Shown: positions 1-9,193, counted from the first letter of the stretch. The stretch is DNA of 64,000 nucleotides from Novosphingobium hassiacum (GCF_014196055.1 NZ_JACICY010000005.1:256084-320083); one strand, 5' to 3'. Notes: a model not told the origin generated them from the letters alone. A program made the numbers and translations.

Positions 1-553
1 TGACGCTCGTGGCCAGCGGGCCCATTCGCGCGAAGATCAGCAGGTCCGACGCAACGAACAGCATTGCGCCTGTTCCCACGCGATAACGCGGGAAGCTGCT
101 TATCCAGGCGGCGGCGGCCATCCCAGCGAGGCTGAGGGCGTAAAAGGTGACATCGACGGCGTGGGTCAGTTGCCATGTGATCAGCGGCACTCCGAGCAAC
201 GTCGCGATGGCGGCGGCCTTCTGGCTCCCAGTCGGCGCTGGCCGACGATTTTTCAGGTACAGCGTGATCGCGGCGAGATGGCCGAGCATGAAAGCGAGCG
301 CCCCAGCGGTGAAGTTCACTTCAAGCGCTACATCCCCGATCGCGCCCAGCGCCATGACCAGCGCCAGCAGATGCGCATTGCGCGAGGGATGGTGCGCCCA
401 CGCGTAGGCCGCCAGGAACGCAACGCCCGCGCCTTTCCATGCGATCAGAAACAGACCGGGAGTATGGCCCTTGGCGGCGAGCCAGTAGCTGACGCCTGCG
501 ATCAGGCTGGCTACCAGCCACGGTCGTTTCTCGATCAGCGCGCGTTTTGGCAC
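1..553 (-). CDS. YhhN family (lysoplasmalogenase-like) membrane protein, 3' end outside window
   Basis: Reading from a GTG at 553, the frame stays open to the window edge (184 codons seen). The protein is almost entirely hydrophobic helices and contains GDVALE followed about 12 residues later by FMLGHLAAI, the pattern of the YhhN/TMEM86 family, whose characterised members hydrolyse the vinyl-ether bond of lysoplasmalogens. A strong purine-rich stretch (gggaaggggg) lies just upstream of the GTG, which decides the start. It is divergent from trmFO with about 70 bases between them. The family assignment rests on this motif and the helix pattern; the enzymatic activity is family knowledge and untested for bacterial members of this kind. 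The C-terminus is missing. Confidence 0.72.
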   Translation of the reverse strand, partial: MPKRALIEKRPWLVASLIAGVSYWLAAKGHTPGLFLIAWKGAGVAFLAAYAWAHHPSRNAHLLALVMALGAIGDVALEVNFTAGALAFMLGHLAAITLYLKNRRPAPTGSQKAAAIATLLGVPLITWQLTHAVDVTFYALSLAGMAAAAWISSFPRYRVGTGAMLFVASDLLIFARMGPLATSV

Positions 554-621
554 AGGCCCCCTTCCCTAACGGACTTCGGTCGGTCTTGCCGCAACGGCGC
601 TGCAATGCCAAGGGCTTGAGC

Positions 622-1989
622 ATGGCACATCAGGTACACATCATCGGCGGCGGCATGGCCGGAAGCGAAGCGGCGTGGCAGTTGGCGCGCCGCGGCGTGC
701 ACGTGCGCCTTTCGGAGATGCGCGGGGGCGGCGATACCACTGCGGCGCACAACAGCGACGGGTTGGCCGAACTGGTGTGCTCGAATTCGTTCCGATCCGA
801 CGATCATGAGAAGAATGCTGTCGGTCTGCTGCATCATGAAATGCGCGGGTGCGACAGCCTGCTGATGGCTGCGGCCGAGAAGGCGCGCGTGCCTGCAGGT
901 TCGGCGCTGGCGGTGGATCGCGAGGTGTTTTCGGCGGCGGTTGAGGAAGCATTGGCCGCGCAGCCGACGTTGGAGATCGTGCGCGAGCGCGTGGACGTGC
1001 TGCCGTCCGATGGCTTGACGATCGTCGCGACCGGACCGTTGACCGCTCCTGCCCTCGCATCGAGTATCGGCGCGGCGACGGGCGCGGACAGCCTGGCATT
1101 TTTCGATGCGATAGCACCGATCGTCTATCGTGACAGCATCGACATGGACGTAGCGTGGATGGCATCGCGCTGGGACAAGGGCGCCGAAGCCTCGATCGCG
1201 CTAGGCGGCGACGGGCGCGACTACATCAACTGTCCGATGACGCGTGAGCAGTACGAGAATTTCCATGCAGAGCTGATCGCGGGCGAAAAGACCGAGTTCA
1301 AGGAGTGGGAGGCGAACACCCCCTACTTCGACGCTTGCATGCCGGTCGAGGTGATGGCGGCGCGCGGGATCGAGACGCTGCGCTATGGCCCGATGAAGCC
1401 GGTGGGCCTCGACAATCCGCACTGGGCGACCCCGGAGCATCCAAACGGGCGCTGGCCTTATGCGGTGGTGCAGTTGCGCCAGGACAACAAGCTGGGCACG
1501 CTTTGGAACATGGTCGGCTTCCAGACCAAGCTGAAGCATGCCGAGCAGGTGCGCGTGTTCCGGACGATTCCGGGGCTGGAGAACGCGGAGTTCGCGCGGC
1601 TTGGCGGGCTGCACCGCAATACGTTTCTCAACTCGCCGACGCTGCTTGATCGGCAGTTGCGGCTGAAGTCGGCGCCACACATCCGCTTTGCCGGGCAGAT
1701 CACTGGATGCGAGGGCTATGTCGAGAGTGCGTCGGTCGGGATGCTGGCGGGCTTGATGACGGCGGCGCAGATCGCCGGTCGCGACTGGACGCCGCCCCCG
1801 CGCACGACTGCGTTGGGCGCATTGCTTTCGCACATTACCGGTGATGCCGAGGCGGAGACCTATCAGCCGATGAACGTGAACTTCGGGCTGTTTCCGCCGT
1901 TGCATGGCGTAAAGAAGAAGGCCCGCAAGGAGGCTTATACCGAGCGGGGCAAGGCTGACATGGCGGGGTGGTTGGCCACTTTGGGGTAG
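622..1989 (+). CDS. trmFO: methylenetetrahydrofolate--tRNA-(uracil-5-)-methyltransferase TrmFO
   Basis: TrmFO makes 5-methyluridine at position 54 of the tRNA T-loop, using methylene-tetrahydrofolate as carbon donor and FAD as reductant. The 455-residue protein opens with the dinucleotide-binding stretch [16 protein letters not shown], then carries [12 protein letters not shown] and the C-terminal FAD-domain stretch [16 protein letters not shown], all typical of the family, and it ends with the usual [11 protein letters not shown] segment. An in-frame extension to 547 is possible, but the ATG at 622 puts the Rossmann glycines at the normal distance from the N-terminus. It is followed by two GC-rich hairpins before a convergent gene. 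Confidence 0.96.
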   Translation: MAHQVHIIGGGMAGSEAAWQLARRGVHVRLSEMRGGGDTTAAHNSDGLAELVCSNSFRSDDHEKNAVGLLHHEMRGCDSLLMAAAEKARVPAGSALAVDREVFSAAVEEALAAQPTLEIVRERVDVLPSDGLTIVATGPLTAPALASSIGAATGADSLAFFDAIAPIVYRDSIDMDVAWMASRWDKGAEASIALGGDGRDYINCPMTREQYENFHAELIAGEKTEFKEWEANTPYFDACMPVEVMAARGIETLRYGPMKPVGLDNPHWATPEHPNGRWPYAVVQLRQDNKLGTLWNMVGFQTKLKHAEQVRVFRTIPGLENAEFARLGGLHRNTFLNSPTLLDRQLRLKSAPHIRFAGQITGCEGYVESASVGMLAGLMTAAQIAGRDWTPPPRTTALGALLSHITGDAEAETYQPMNVNFGLFPPLHGVKKKARKEAYTERGKADMAGWLATLG

Positions 1990-2007
1990 CGGACAGGCCC
2001 TCCCCGA

Positions 2008-2029
2008 CCCCTCCCGCAGGCGGGAGGGG
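2008..2029. terminator. GC-rich hairpin after trmFO
   Basis: Perfect 9-bp inverted repeat cccctcccg/cgggagggg around a 4-base loop (cagg), 19 bases after the trmFO stop. There is no following T-tract on either strand, so it may be a palindromic intergenic repeat rather than a true intrinsic terminator. A near copy follows at 2043-2062. Confidence 0.5.
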
Positions 2030-2042
2030 AGTTTATTGATGG

Positions 2043-2062
2043 CCCTCCCGTGAACGGGAGGG
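2043..2062. repeat. second CCCTCCCG/CGGGAGGG palindrome
   Basis: Perfect 8-bp inverted repeat ccctcccg/cgggaggg with a tgaa loop, three bases from the stop codon of the minus-strand EF-hand gene. Its arms equal those of the hairpin at 2008-2029, so the two form a small palindromic repeat pair between convergent genes. A likely role is shared transcript 3'-end protection or termination; this is inference. Confidence 0.5.
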
Positions 2063-2065
2063 GAG

Positions 2066-2542
2066 CTATTTGCAGGTGCACCGCTGCTTTGTTTTGGGTT
2101 TGTCCTTCGGGCGAGTGGTGGCAAACTCTTCGCGGGTCAGGAACAGGTCGGCGTTGCCGTCGGCGGTCTTGAACTTGTCGACCGAGGCGAAGGCCCACTC
2201 CTCGAAGGTCAGCAGATTGTTGCCGTCCACGTCGAGCTTGCGGAAGGCCTTGGCGCGCTGGCTGAGCATTTCAGTGCGGCTGATGCGGTTGTCGCGGTCC
2301 TTGTCGACGAGGTTGAAGCGGCGCGTTTCGCGGCCGACAGCGGTCGCTTCGGGCGGCGCGACGCCCATCAAGCCGTCGACATCCGCGCTGGGCAGGTCCT
2401 CAGGCTCGGCTTCCTGCGCTTGATCGACCGGCAGCGAAGGCGGTTCGCCACCGAAGCCGGTTTCAGCGCGGCCCTGCCACCAGAAGATGCCCGCGGCGAC
2501 AAGCATCAGTGCGGCCAGACCGCCGAGCAACCCACGCACCAT
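2066..2542 (-). CDS. membrane-anchored EF-hand protein
   Basis: 158-residue protein with one N-terminal hydrophobic helix (about residues 4-20), a proline/acid-rich linker and three calcium-binding loops of the DxDxDG type: DKDRDNRISRTE, DVDGNNLLTFEE and DGNADLFLTREE. All keep the acidic residue at position 12. The rest should lie outside the cytoplasm, either anchored or released by signal peptidase. I chose the ATG at 2542 because a ggagag ribosome site precedes it; an ATG at 2560 is in frame. It is the second minus-strand gene after the synthase-like gene at 2628, with 85 bases between. Calcium binding is well supported by the loops; the biological role is unknown. Confidence 0.8.
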   Translation of the reverse strand: MVRGLLGGLAALMLVAAGIFWWQGRAETGFGGEPPSLPVDQAQEAEPEDLPSADVDGLMGVAPPEATAVGRETRRFNLVDKDRDNRISRTEMLSQRAKAFRKLDVDGNNLLTFEEWAFASVDKFKTADGNADLFLTREEFATTRPKDKPKTKQRCTCK

Positions 2543-2627
2543 AACACCACTCTCCAGCAACGCGCGCCGAGCGTAGCCACGCGTGCACTGTCGGGCAGTG
2601 GGAGATCATTCGAAAGTGGCGAGAGTT

Positions 2628-3224
2628 TCAGCGCCCGAGCAGCCCCACGCGCATCAGCATGGCAAGATCGCGCAAGGGCGTCGGCTCTCCGCCCTGCTCC
2701 GTGCGCATGGCGAGCGCACGAAGGATCGCGAGCGGGCGCATCGCCCGCGCGAGCTTCGGCGGCCTCGACGAGCTTCTGCCCGGGGTTATGAGTTGTGCCG
2801 CAGTCTGACGCACGTCGGCAAGTTCGGTCTCGCCCAGCAGGCGGGCGAGCGCGACATAGGATTCGATCTGCGCTTGTGCCAGTTCGACGCCACCATCCTC
2901 GCCGACGATTTTCGCTTCCCACCCGTCGACCAAACCGATGAGCGCCGCCGCTTCACGCTCCCAAACCTTGAGACCGGCCAGCACCGGCTCACCCTTGGGC
3001 CAACTGTCGGCAGGCTCGGACAGGCGATCGCGCCACCATGACAGCCGCAACTGAATCATCATTGGCTCACGCCCGGGTTTGGCGGCTTCCGCCAGTTTGA
3101 GATTAAAAAAAATCAACGCCTCCCACGCCGCTCGTGCTGAACGCGGTGCGTAGGAGAGTGCCAAACGCTCAATCGGATCAAGCATATAGGCTGGTTGCGA
3201 TGGTAAATTCGACATTACAAACAA
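2628..3224 (-). CDS. squalene/phytoene synthase-like (NDUFAF6-like) protein
   Basis: 198-residue all-helical protein with the family stretch LALSYAPRSARAAWEALIFFNLKLAEAA and a basic/aromatic helix LRLSWWRDRL, which matches the short squalene/phytoene-synthase-like proteins common in alphaproteobacteria and related to the mitochondrial complex I assembly factor NDUFAF6. It is shorter than true synthases (about 280-350 residues), and the aspartate-rich DxxxD prenyl-diphosphate motifs are not visible, so a catalytic role is unlikely. Starts at 3215 or 3185 are also possible. It is divergent from the TadG-like gene with about 130 bases between. Function is inferred only from the distant family relation. 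Confidence 0.7.
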   Translation of the reverse strand: MFVMSNLPSQPAYMLDPIERLALSYAPRSARAAWEALIFFNLKLAEAAKPGREPMMIQLRLSWWRDRLSEPADSWPKGEPVLAGLKVWEREAAALIGLVDGWEAKIVGEDGGVELAQAQIESYVALARLLGETELADVRQTAAQLITPGRSSSRPPKLARAMRPLAILRALAMRTEQGGEPTPLRDLAMLMRVGLLGR

Positions 3225-3245
3225 CCCTCGGGAATGCGCTTTGAC

Positions 3246-3260
3246 TTAACGAGTCCTCAA
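3246..3260 (+). promoter_or_regulatory. candidate CtrA box upstream of the first TadG-like gene
   Basis: TTAA, seven bases, TCAA: one mismatch from the TTAA-N7-TTAA box bound by the cell-cycle regulator CtrA in alphaproteobacteria. It lies between the divergent gene at 3224 and the TadG-like gene. Similar boxes precede both flp genes and cpaF in this window. Sequence match only. Confidence 0.35.
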
Positions 3261-3357
3261 CCACGCTGCTTCAAGATGAACAAACCACGACATTCTAATG
3301 AATGAGTCCGGAATACTCTTAATGCTGCCCGGAGCCGGAACGAAGGCCTGTAACAAG

Positions 3358-4959
3358 ATGATCGCCAAAATTCGATCACTGATGCGTGCGCTGAGGAAGA
3401 ACACCAGCGGAAACGCTGCGCTGCTGACCGCTCTCGGGCTGCCGGCGATGATCGGTGGTGCCGGCTTCGCTGTCGATACCGCGCAATGGTACATGTGGAA
3501 GCGCGAGTTGCAGTTTGCCGTCGATCAGGCAGCACTCGCAGGAGCCTGGGCACGGACGCAGACGGCGACCAGGGATAGCTATGCGACGCGGGCGTTGCAG
3601 GAATTCAACGCGAACCTTTCCACCGTGAAGGATATGACCGACGGTGCGCCGACGGTGGCGTTGTCGAATTTCGATGGGGGCGCAAACAACAGCGTCAGCG
3701 TCACGGCCTCGGTCACAGCCACCCTGCCTTTTTCCAACTTCCTGACAGGGAAGGCTACCACGGTATCGACGCAGGCAAGGGCGGCGTTCACGTCGGGCGC
3801 GTCTTTCACGTCATGCCTGCTGGCGCTCGACGAGGATACAAGCGGAGCGGTTACGCTAGGCGGTACATCGGTCGTGACCGCGCGCTGCGGCATTGCGGCA
3901 CTATCCACGTCAGAATCGTCGATCCTTGTGAACGGCAATCCGGATATCGATGCGGGTTGGATCCTGTCCAAGGGCGGGATCGACGATTGGTTCGCTTCAC
4001 ATACCGACGATGAAGTGCATGAGTATCTTGAGGGGCTGTACGATCCGTTCAAGGATTTGTCGGCACCCAACCCGAGCGCAAGCCAGGTCTCGCGGTCATA
4101 CGAGTGCATCAAAGGCACGACGACGACCCGTGCCGATCGCAAGAAGAAGACCACGGTCACTTACACCTACTGGAAGGGCGCGACATGGCAGACCGCCACG
4201 ACGCAGGTGCCCGGGAACAAGAATGCGAACAAGGACTACTCGACCGAGTCCAACGATAGCTACGTCGTTGTCGAAAACACCGTGGTCAACGGCACGACTT
4301 ACACGACGACGGCCACCTGGACCCAGACCAACAGTGGTTCAGGCAACAACATCGTGTGGGAGAAAAAGGAAACGGTCCTCGCCACCACATATTCGAACGT
4401 CAGCAGCACAACCTCGCCTGACTTCGCATCCGTGCTTCCCGGAACCTACAGCGGCGGCATCAAGGTATCATGCGCGACATCGTTCGCCCCCGGCGTCTAT
4501 ATCCTGACCGGCGGCGGGTTGGACATTGGTAGCCAGTATTCGGTTGTTGGAGACGGCGTGATGTTCGTCCTTAAAAGCGGGGCGAACGTATCCATCAACG
4601 GCGGATCGAGCGTCAATCTGACGGGGATCAAGGCTTCAGACCTAGTAACGGCCGGCGTATCTGCTGCGAACGCGAATGCACTGGCCAATATGCTGGTGTT
4701 CGAAGATCGGTCTTCGACCGCCGATCATCGCAGCCTTATCAACGGGAATGCGGCAACAGTCCTTAACGGCACGATCTATCTTCCCAACAGCGCGATGGAT
4801 TTCACCGGCACTGCGACGGTGAACACGGGCTGCCTGATGATCGCAGCAAACACCATCTCGATCACCGGCACGGCGAACATGACGCGTTTCTGCTCTGACG
4901 GTGACAGCGAGGACACGATCGTCGCCACCGAAATCAGCCGCGTGAAGCTGGTCGGGTGA
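3358..4959 (+). CDS. TadG-like pilus-assembly protein without VWA domain, with beta-helix-like C-terminus
   Basis: About 533 residues. The N-terminus carries basic residues, then SGNAALLTALGLPAMIGGAGFAVDTAQWY, the single membrane segment typical of TadG-like proteins; the helix that follows (residues ~50-70) has the usual QFAVDQAALAGA pattern. A Thr/Lys-rich central part (around residues 245-350) leads into a C-terminal region of short Gly/Asn/Ser-rich turns (GVYILTGGGLDIGSQYSVVG and similar) that looks like a right-handed beta-helix. No DxSxS integrin-type metal site is present, unlike the second TadG at 6010. The start at 3358 places the membrane segment normally; 3298 is an in-frame alternative. 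It overlaps or abuts the TadE-like gene that follows, so the two are probably co-transcribed. Role in surface or pilus biogenesis is inferred. Confidence 0.75.
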   Translation: MIAKIRSLMRALRKNTSGNAALLTALGLPAMIGGAGFAVDTAQWYMWKRELQFAVDQAALAGAWARTQTATRDSYATRALQEFNANLSTVKDMTDGAPTVALSNFDGGANNSVSVTASVTATLPFSNFLTGKATTVSTQARAAFTSGASFTSCLLALDEDTSGAVTLGGTSVVTARCGIAALSTSESSILVNGNPDIDAGWILSKGGIDDWFASHTDDEVHEYLEGLYDPFKDLSAPNPSASQVSRSYECIKGTTTTRADRKKKTTVTYTYWKGATWQTATTQVPGNKNANKDYSTESNDSYVVVENTVVNGTTYTTTATWTQTNSGSGNNIVWEKKETVLATTYSNVSSTTSPDFASVLPGTYSGGIKVSCATSFAPGVYILTGGGLDIGSQYSVVGDGVMFVLKSGANVSINGGSSVNLTGIKASDLVTAGVSAANANALANMLVFEDRSSTADHRSLINGNAATVLNGTIYLPNSAMDFTGTATVNTGCLMIAANTISITGTANMTRFCSDGDSEDTIVATEISRVKLVG

Positions 4960-4964
4960 TTTCC

Positions 4965-5420
4965 ATGCGGTCCTTTCTGAGCGATATCGCCGGTGCAATG
5001 GCGATCGAGACTGCGATCGTGGCCCCCGTGATCATTCTGCTGAGTCTCGGCGCGTATCAGGCAAGCACCCTGGTCAGCCGCCAGAGCGAGTTGCAGAGCG
5101 CGATTGGCGTTGCGGAGTCGGTGGCGTTGGCATCCGTTCCCGATACGGCGGCAGAGCGGACCACCCTGCAGCAGATCGTCGCGACGACGTCGGGATTACC
5201 GCTCGACCATATAACGGTGCTGCCTGCATACCGTTGCGACTTGACAAATGCCATGGTCGATCAGATTGGTTCGTGCGCTGCGGGTTCAAGAGTGTCCTAT
5301 TACGTCAAAATCGCCCTGACTGACACTTACCGACCGGTCTGGCGCGAATTCGGCGTCGGTTCCGACATAGACTTTCATGTGGAGCGCGTTGTTCAGTACG
5401 GTCAGGCGACGAAGTCATGA
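4965..5420 (+). CDS. TadE-like pseudopilin protein
   Basis: 151 residues with an N-terminal segment DIAGAMAIETAIVAPVIILLSLGAYQAS, the TadE-type pattern of a glycine/alanine followed by a glutamate at +5 and a long hydrophobic helix. TadE and TadF are prepilin-peptidase substrates that help assemble Flp pili. A GTG at 4956 overlapping the stop of the preceding gene is the alternative start; the ATG at 4965 gives a short basic leader (MRSFLSD). The stop overlaps the start of the next gene by four bases (ATGA), which suggests translational coupling. Two cysteines in the distal half could form a disulfide. Confidence 0.75.
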   Translation: MRSFLSDIAGAMAIETAIVAPVIILLSLGAYQASTLVSRQSELQSAIGVAESVALASVPDTAAERTTLQQIVATTSGLPLDHITVLPAYRCDLTNAMVDQIGSCAAGSRVSYYVKIALTDTYRPVWREFGVGSDIDFHVERVVQYGQATKS

Positions 5421-5872
5421 CCATGCGCCAAAATGTACTCTTCCGTGACCTCGGGTTCAATACGAACGGTTCGGTCGTCACCGAATTCGCTCTAATTGCG
5501 CCGACCTTGATCGCGATGATGCTTGGCGTTCTGCAGATCGGTCTGGGCATGCAGAACTATAATGCGCTGCGCTCTATCGCTTCGGATACGATGCGTTTTG
5601 CAGTGGTCGATTTTCAAAGTAACCCAGTTGCCGAGCGCGTCAGCAGCGATGAGTTGGCGCAGCACGCGCGCGACATTGCTACCCGGTCGCCGTACGGCCT
5701 CAAGAACAATTCACTTTCCGTGAACGTCGCGACCGTCACCCCATCGAGGGTCGCGAACACACTGGAAAAGAGCATTACGCTCACCTACTCCATACCAACC
5801 GTTCTCGCCATGATAGGTATCGATGATTTTACAATAACTTACTCACAACCCATATTCTTGGTAGAAGACTGA
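5417..5872 (+). CDS. TadE-like pseudopilin protein
   Basis: 151 residues. The leader ends in NTNGSVVTEFALIAPTLIAMMLGVLQ, the classic TadE segment with a G-x4-E-F processing-type site followed by a hydrophobic helix. It is translationally coupled (ATGA) to the upstream TadE-like gene, closing the first Tad group (3358-5872). An AT-rich 137-base gap separates it from the second group, so the second group probably has its own promoter. Confidence 0.78.
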   Translation: MTMRQNVLFRDLGFNTNGSVVTEFALIAPTLIAMMLGVLQIGLGMQNYNALRSIASDTMRFAVVDFQSNPVAERVSSDELAQHARDIATRSPYGLKNNSLSVNVATVTPSRVANTLEKSITLTYSIPTVLAMIGIDDFTITYSQPIFLVED

Positions 5873-6009
5873 TATTGGGATCATATATTTCAGATCCTGT
5901 CAGAATAATCGACTTTCAGTCAAACTTATACTGGCTATACGCGGAATTATTGATAAATTAACCACGTAATTTTGCCGATATCTTACGTATTCATGCGTAA
6001 ATCGCCATC
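5873..6009 (+). promoter_or_regulatory. AT-rich intergenic leader before the VWA TadG gene
   Basis: This stretch is markedly AT-rich compared with its surroundings and probably holds the promoter of the 6010-9193 group. It contains ttaaccacgtaattt (5958-5972), which starts like a CtrA half-site but has a poor second half. I cannot assign -35/-10 boxes with confidence, and there is no convincing ribosome site before the ATG at 6010. Confidence 0.3.
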
Positions 6010-7935
6010 ATGTGCAAGGCCTCCCATTTCCATTCCCAACGATCAAGTCTCGCCTCCAGGGCGAGGCTTTCGATCTTGCGAGTTGCGCGGGACATACTTG
6101 GTGACACCTCCGGTAACGCGCTGACGATCATCGGCTTTTCGTTGCTACCCCTGCTCGCGCTGGTCGGTTCGAGCATCGATATGGGCCGCGCATATCTGGT
6201 GCAATCGCGGTTGCAGCAAGCGTGCGATGCGGGCGTGCTGGGCGCGCGCAAGGAACTGGGTGCGATCGACAACTTCGATCCGGATTCCGATGGCGTCCAG
6301 GTCAGCGGCAAGGGCAACCGCTTCTTCAACGTGAACTTTGCGGACGGCATCTACAGTTCGATCGACCGTAACTTCCAGATGTCCATCGATGATGACATGT
6401 CGATCAGCGGCGTCGCGTCAGTGATCGTGCCGACCGACATCATGCAGTTCTTCGGCAAGGAGGAAATACCGATCGAGGTATCGTGCCGTGCCGAACTCAA
6501 TATCCCCAACACCGACATCATGATGGCTCTCGACGTCACCGGGTCGATGGCTGAAACCAACGCTGGCGACAGCTCGCCAAAAATTGCTGTGCTCAAGTCG
6601 GTGGTGAAGCAGTTCTACGCCACGATGGAGACGAACCGGCAGCCGGAGAGCCGTATCCGCTACGGCTTCGTGCCCTATTCGACCAACGTCAACGTGGGCG
6701 GCCTGCTCAAGGACGAGTGGGTCGTGCCCTCCTGGGATTACCCTTCGCGAACATTGGTCGGAAGCGGCGGGTCGGGGAGCCTCTATGGCTATTACAGCGC
6801 GTCGTCGCCCGTATCGGGCACGTACTATACGACCACGTCGACCTCGGCTGCTACGCGCAACTGGTCCGGGACGTACAGCTGTACGCCACCGGCCAACACG
6901 CTGACCACGTCCACCGCCCTTCTCTCGACCACAACACAGGCAGTGACCAATCCGGCGGGCACGCGCACGACGTACACCTACAACCGCACACGCAACGGCA
7001 ACGTCTACTCGATGGCGCTTTCAGGGACGACCTGCACGCTGACGACGACGACCTACGCGAGCTACATCGACACCTACCGCTACATAACCGAGCCGAGCCT
7101 GGGTACCGGCAGCAACTGGCTGTACAAGGACGTCACCAAGAGCACGACCAATTGGCGCGCGGAATCCAACGGCTGCATCGAGGAGCGCTCAACGTACGAG
7201 ATCGACGATTACGACAACGTCGATCTTGATCGGGCACTGGATCTCGATCTGGATCTGGTGCCGAGCGCCAGCGACACCGATACCCAGTGGCGGCCGATGT
7301 ACCCATCGATCATTTACGAGCGCGCAAAGGAGTGGAGTGGTGCCGGATCGTTTCAGAAGGCGGCGGTCGGGACCAACCTGGAGTTTGTGTCGCCATACAT
7401 TGCCGGCTTTGCCGCCTGCCCTGCCGCATCGAAGAAGCTGCAGGAGTGGGCGCAGGCCGACTATGACGCCTATATCGACGGTCTGGTTGCTGCAGGCAGC
7501 ACGTACCACGACATCGGGATGATCTGGGCGGCCCGCCTGCTCTCTCCCACCGGGATCTTCTCGAGCGAGAACGCCGACGTCTCGACGCGCCAGCGGACAA
7601 GTCGCCACCTGATTTTCCTGACTGACGGCCAGACCTCGTCGCTGGACCTGAGCTATTCCTCCTATGGGGTTGAGCCAATCGCGCAACGCAGGTGGAATTC
7701 GGCTTCGCCGCTGACCCTGACCCAGACGATCGAGAAGCGGTTCTCCTTCGCTTGCGAGGAGGCAAAGAAGAAGAACATCACGGTTTGGTTCGTCGCCTTC
7801 GGAACCGACCTGAACCCGGTGATGACGACATGCGCAGGGAACGGCCACTACTTCAGCGCTGCCAACGCCGATGAACTGCAGGACGCATTCCGCACGATCG
7901 CCAAGTCGATCGGTGACCTGAGGCTTGCGATATGA
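6010..7935 (+). CDS. TadG-like protein with von Willebrand factor A domain
   Basis: 641 residues. After an N-terminal TadG segment (SGNALTIIGFSLLPLLALVGSSIDMGRAYLV in outline) comes a VWA domain starting near residue 170, with a metal-ion-dependent adhesion motif DVTGS at about 175-179 and a later HLIFLTDGQ strand at about 535. Between them is a long Thr/Ser/Tyr-rich insertion (about residues 255-380). TadG proteins anchor or stabilise Flp pili in the envelope, and the VWA domain suggests protein binding or adhesion. The stop overlaps the next gene's start by four bases. It is the first gene of the second Tad group. Confidence 0.85.
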   Translation: MCKASHFHSQRSSLASRARLSILRVARDILGDTSGNALTIIGFSLLPLLALVGSSIDMGRAYLVQSRLQQACDAGVLGARKELGAIDNFDPDSDGVQVSGKGNRFFNVNFADGIYSSIDRNFQMSIDDDMSISGVASVIVPTDIMQFFGKEEIPIEVSCRAELNIPNTDIMMALDVTGSMAETNAGDSSPKIAVLKSVVKQFYATMETNRQPESRIRYGFVPYSTNVNVGGLLKDEWVVPSWDYPSRTLVGSGGSGSLYGYYSASSPVSGTYYTTTSTSAATRNWSGTYSCTPPANTLTTSTALLSTTTQAVTNPAGTRTTYTYNRTRNGNVYSMALSGTTCTLTTTTYASYIDTYRYITEPSLGTGSNWLYKDVTKSTTNWRAESNGCIEERSTYEIDDYDNVDLDRALDLDLDLVPSASDTDTQWRPMYPSIIYERAKEWSGAGSFQKAAVGTNLEFVSPYIAGFAACPAASKKLQEWAQADYDAYIDGLVAAGSTYHDIGMIWAARLLSPTGIFSSENADVSTRQRTSRHLIFLTDGQTSSLDLSYSSYGVEPIAQRRWNSASPLTLTQTIEKRFSFACEEAKKKNITVWFVAFGTDLNPVMTTCAGNGHYFSAANADELQDAFRTIAKSIGDLRLAI

Positions 7936-8522
7936 CCGACCTGCTACGCCAACTGCGCCGGAACCGCGAGGGTGCCACGGTCGTCGAATTCGCGCTCATT
8001 TCCCCGGCACTTGTGCTGGTGCTGATGGGCCTGTTCGACATGGGGTTCACGCTTTACGCCAACGTCATGCTGCAAGGCGCACTGCAGGAAGCCGCACGGT
8101 CCTCGACCGTCGAGGGTGCCGGAAGCTCGCTGGGAGCTATCGACAATGCGGTTGCGGCGCAGGTCGGTAGGGTCGTTCCTGACGCAAGGTTCGTTTTCGC
8201 GCGCAAGGCTTACTCGAACTTCTCGGATGTCGGCACGGCGGAGGACTTCACCGATAGCAACGCCAATGGCATTTGCGATGCGGGCGAGCCGTATGAGGAC
8301 GCGAACGGAAGCGGCACCTGGGACCGGGACCGTGGCTTGAACGGCCTCGGCGGTGCGCGAGACGCGGTGTTGTACAAGGTGTCGATGACCTATCAACGAC
8401 CCCTACCGATGGCATCCCTGCTGGGATTTTCAGACACTGTCACGTCGACAGCCGCGACGGTCCTGCGCAATCAGCCATACGACCTTCAGAGGAACGTCGC
8501 CAGACTGGGCAATTGCGCATGA
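7932..8522 (+). CDS. TadE-family protein
   Basis: 196 residues with REGATVVEFALISPALVLVLMGLFDMGF near the N-terminus, an almost ideal TadE domain: glycine, then EF at +5, then a hydrophobic helix. The central part contains an Asp/Asn-rich stretch (DSNANGICDAGEPYEDANG) that resembles a calcium-binding dockerin-like loop. It starts inside the stop of the TadG gene (ATGA) and its own stop overlaps the next start in the same way, so the three genes form one translationally coupled unit. Confidence 0.85.
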   Translation: MTDLLRQLRRNREGATVVEFALISPALVLVLMGLFDMGFTLYANVMLQGALQEAARSSTVEGAGSSLGAIDNAVAAQVGRVVPDARFVFARKAYSNFSDVGTAEDFTDSNANGICDAGEPYEDANGSGTWDRDRGLNGLGGARDAVLYKVSMTYQRPLPMASLLGFSDTVTSTAATVLRNQPYDLQRNVARLGNCA

Positions 8523-9193
8523 CGCGGGTCCGGCGTGCATTGTCTGCGTTGCGCAGCTCGAAGTCGGGCGTTGCTGCGGTCGAGTTTGCGCTCGGGCTTC
8601 CGCTGCTGCTGACGGTTGGACTGTGGGGCGCAGAACTGGGCAATCTGGCCGTGACGCACATGCGTATTAGCCAGCTGGCCATGCACATTGCCGATAATGG
8701 CTCGCGCATCGGCGACGTATCGTTGCTCGAGAACCTGCGGATTTATGAGAGCGATATCAACGATCTGCTGCTTGGTGCCAACGTGCAGTCGGGGTCGATC
8801 GATCTTTTCGAGCATGGCCGCGTCGTGATCAGCAGCCTTGAAGTCGTACCCGGCACTGCCGACACGCAATATATCCATTGGCAGCGCTGCAAGGGCAAGC
8901 GCAGCTTCCAGTCGGTCTACGGCCCGGCAGGTACGGGGACGGACGGATCGCTGGTCGGCATGGGCAATCCGGGTGAGGAAGTTACGGCGGGACAGGACGA
9001 CGCGGTGATCTTTGTCGAGGTGGAATACGAATACCAACCGCTCATATCGGCACGGTTCGTATCCAACCGGGTGATCACGTCTACCGCAGCGTTCAACGTC
9101 CGTGATGACCGGGATCTGACGCAGATTTACCAGCGTGACGTCGCTGCGCCCGACACTGTTGCCGGGTGCAACGTGTTCAACGGATTCACCTGA
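8519..9193 (+). CDS. TadE-family protein
   Basis: 224 residues. The leader MTRVRRALSALRSSKSG is followed by VAAVEFALGLPLLLTVGLWGAELGN, the TadE-type processing and membrane segment. The ATG at 8519 overlaps the upstream TGA; a TTG two codons earlier is possible but less likely. It contains paired cysteines (about residues 130 and 218). It is the last gene of the group and is followed by a bidirectional hairpin before pdhB. Confidence 0.82.
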   Translation: MTRVRRALSALRSSKSGVAAVEFALGLPLLLTVGLWGAELGNLAVTHMRISQLAMHIADNGSRIGDVSLLENLRIYESDINDLLLGANVQSGSIDLFEHGRVVISSLEVVPGTADTQYIHWQRCKGKRSFQSVYGPAGTGTDGSLVGMGNPGEEVTAGQDDAVIFVEVEYEYQPLISARFVSNRVITSTAAFNVRDDRDLTQIYQRDVAAPDTVAGCNVFNGFT

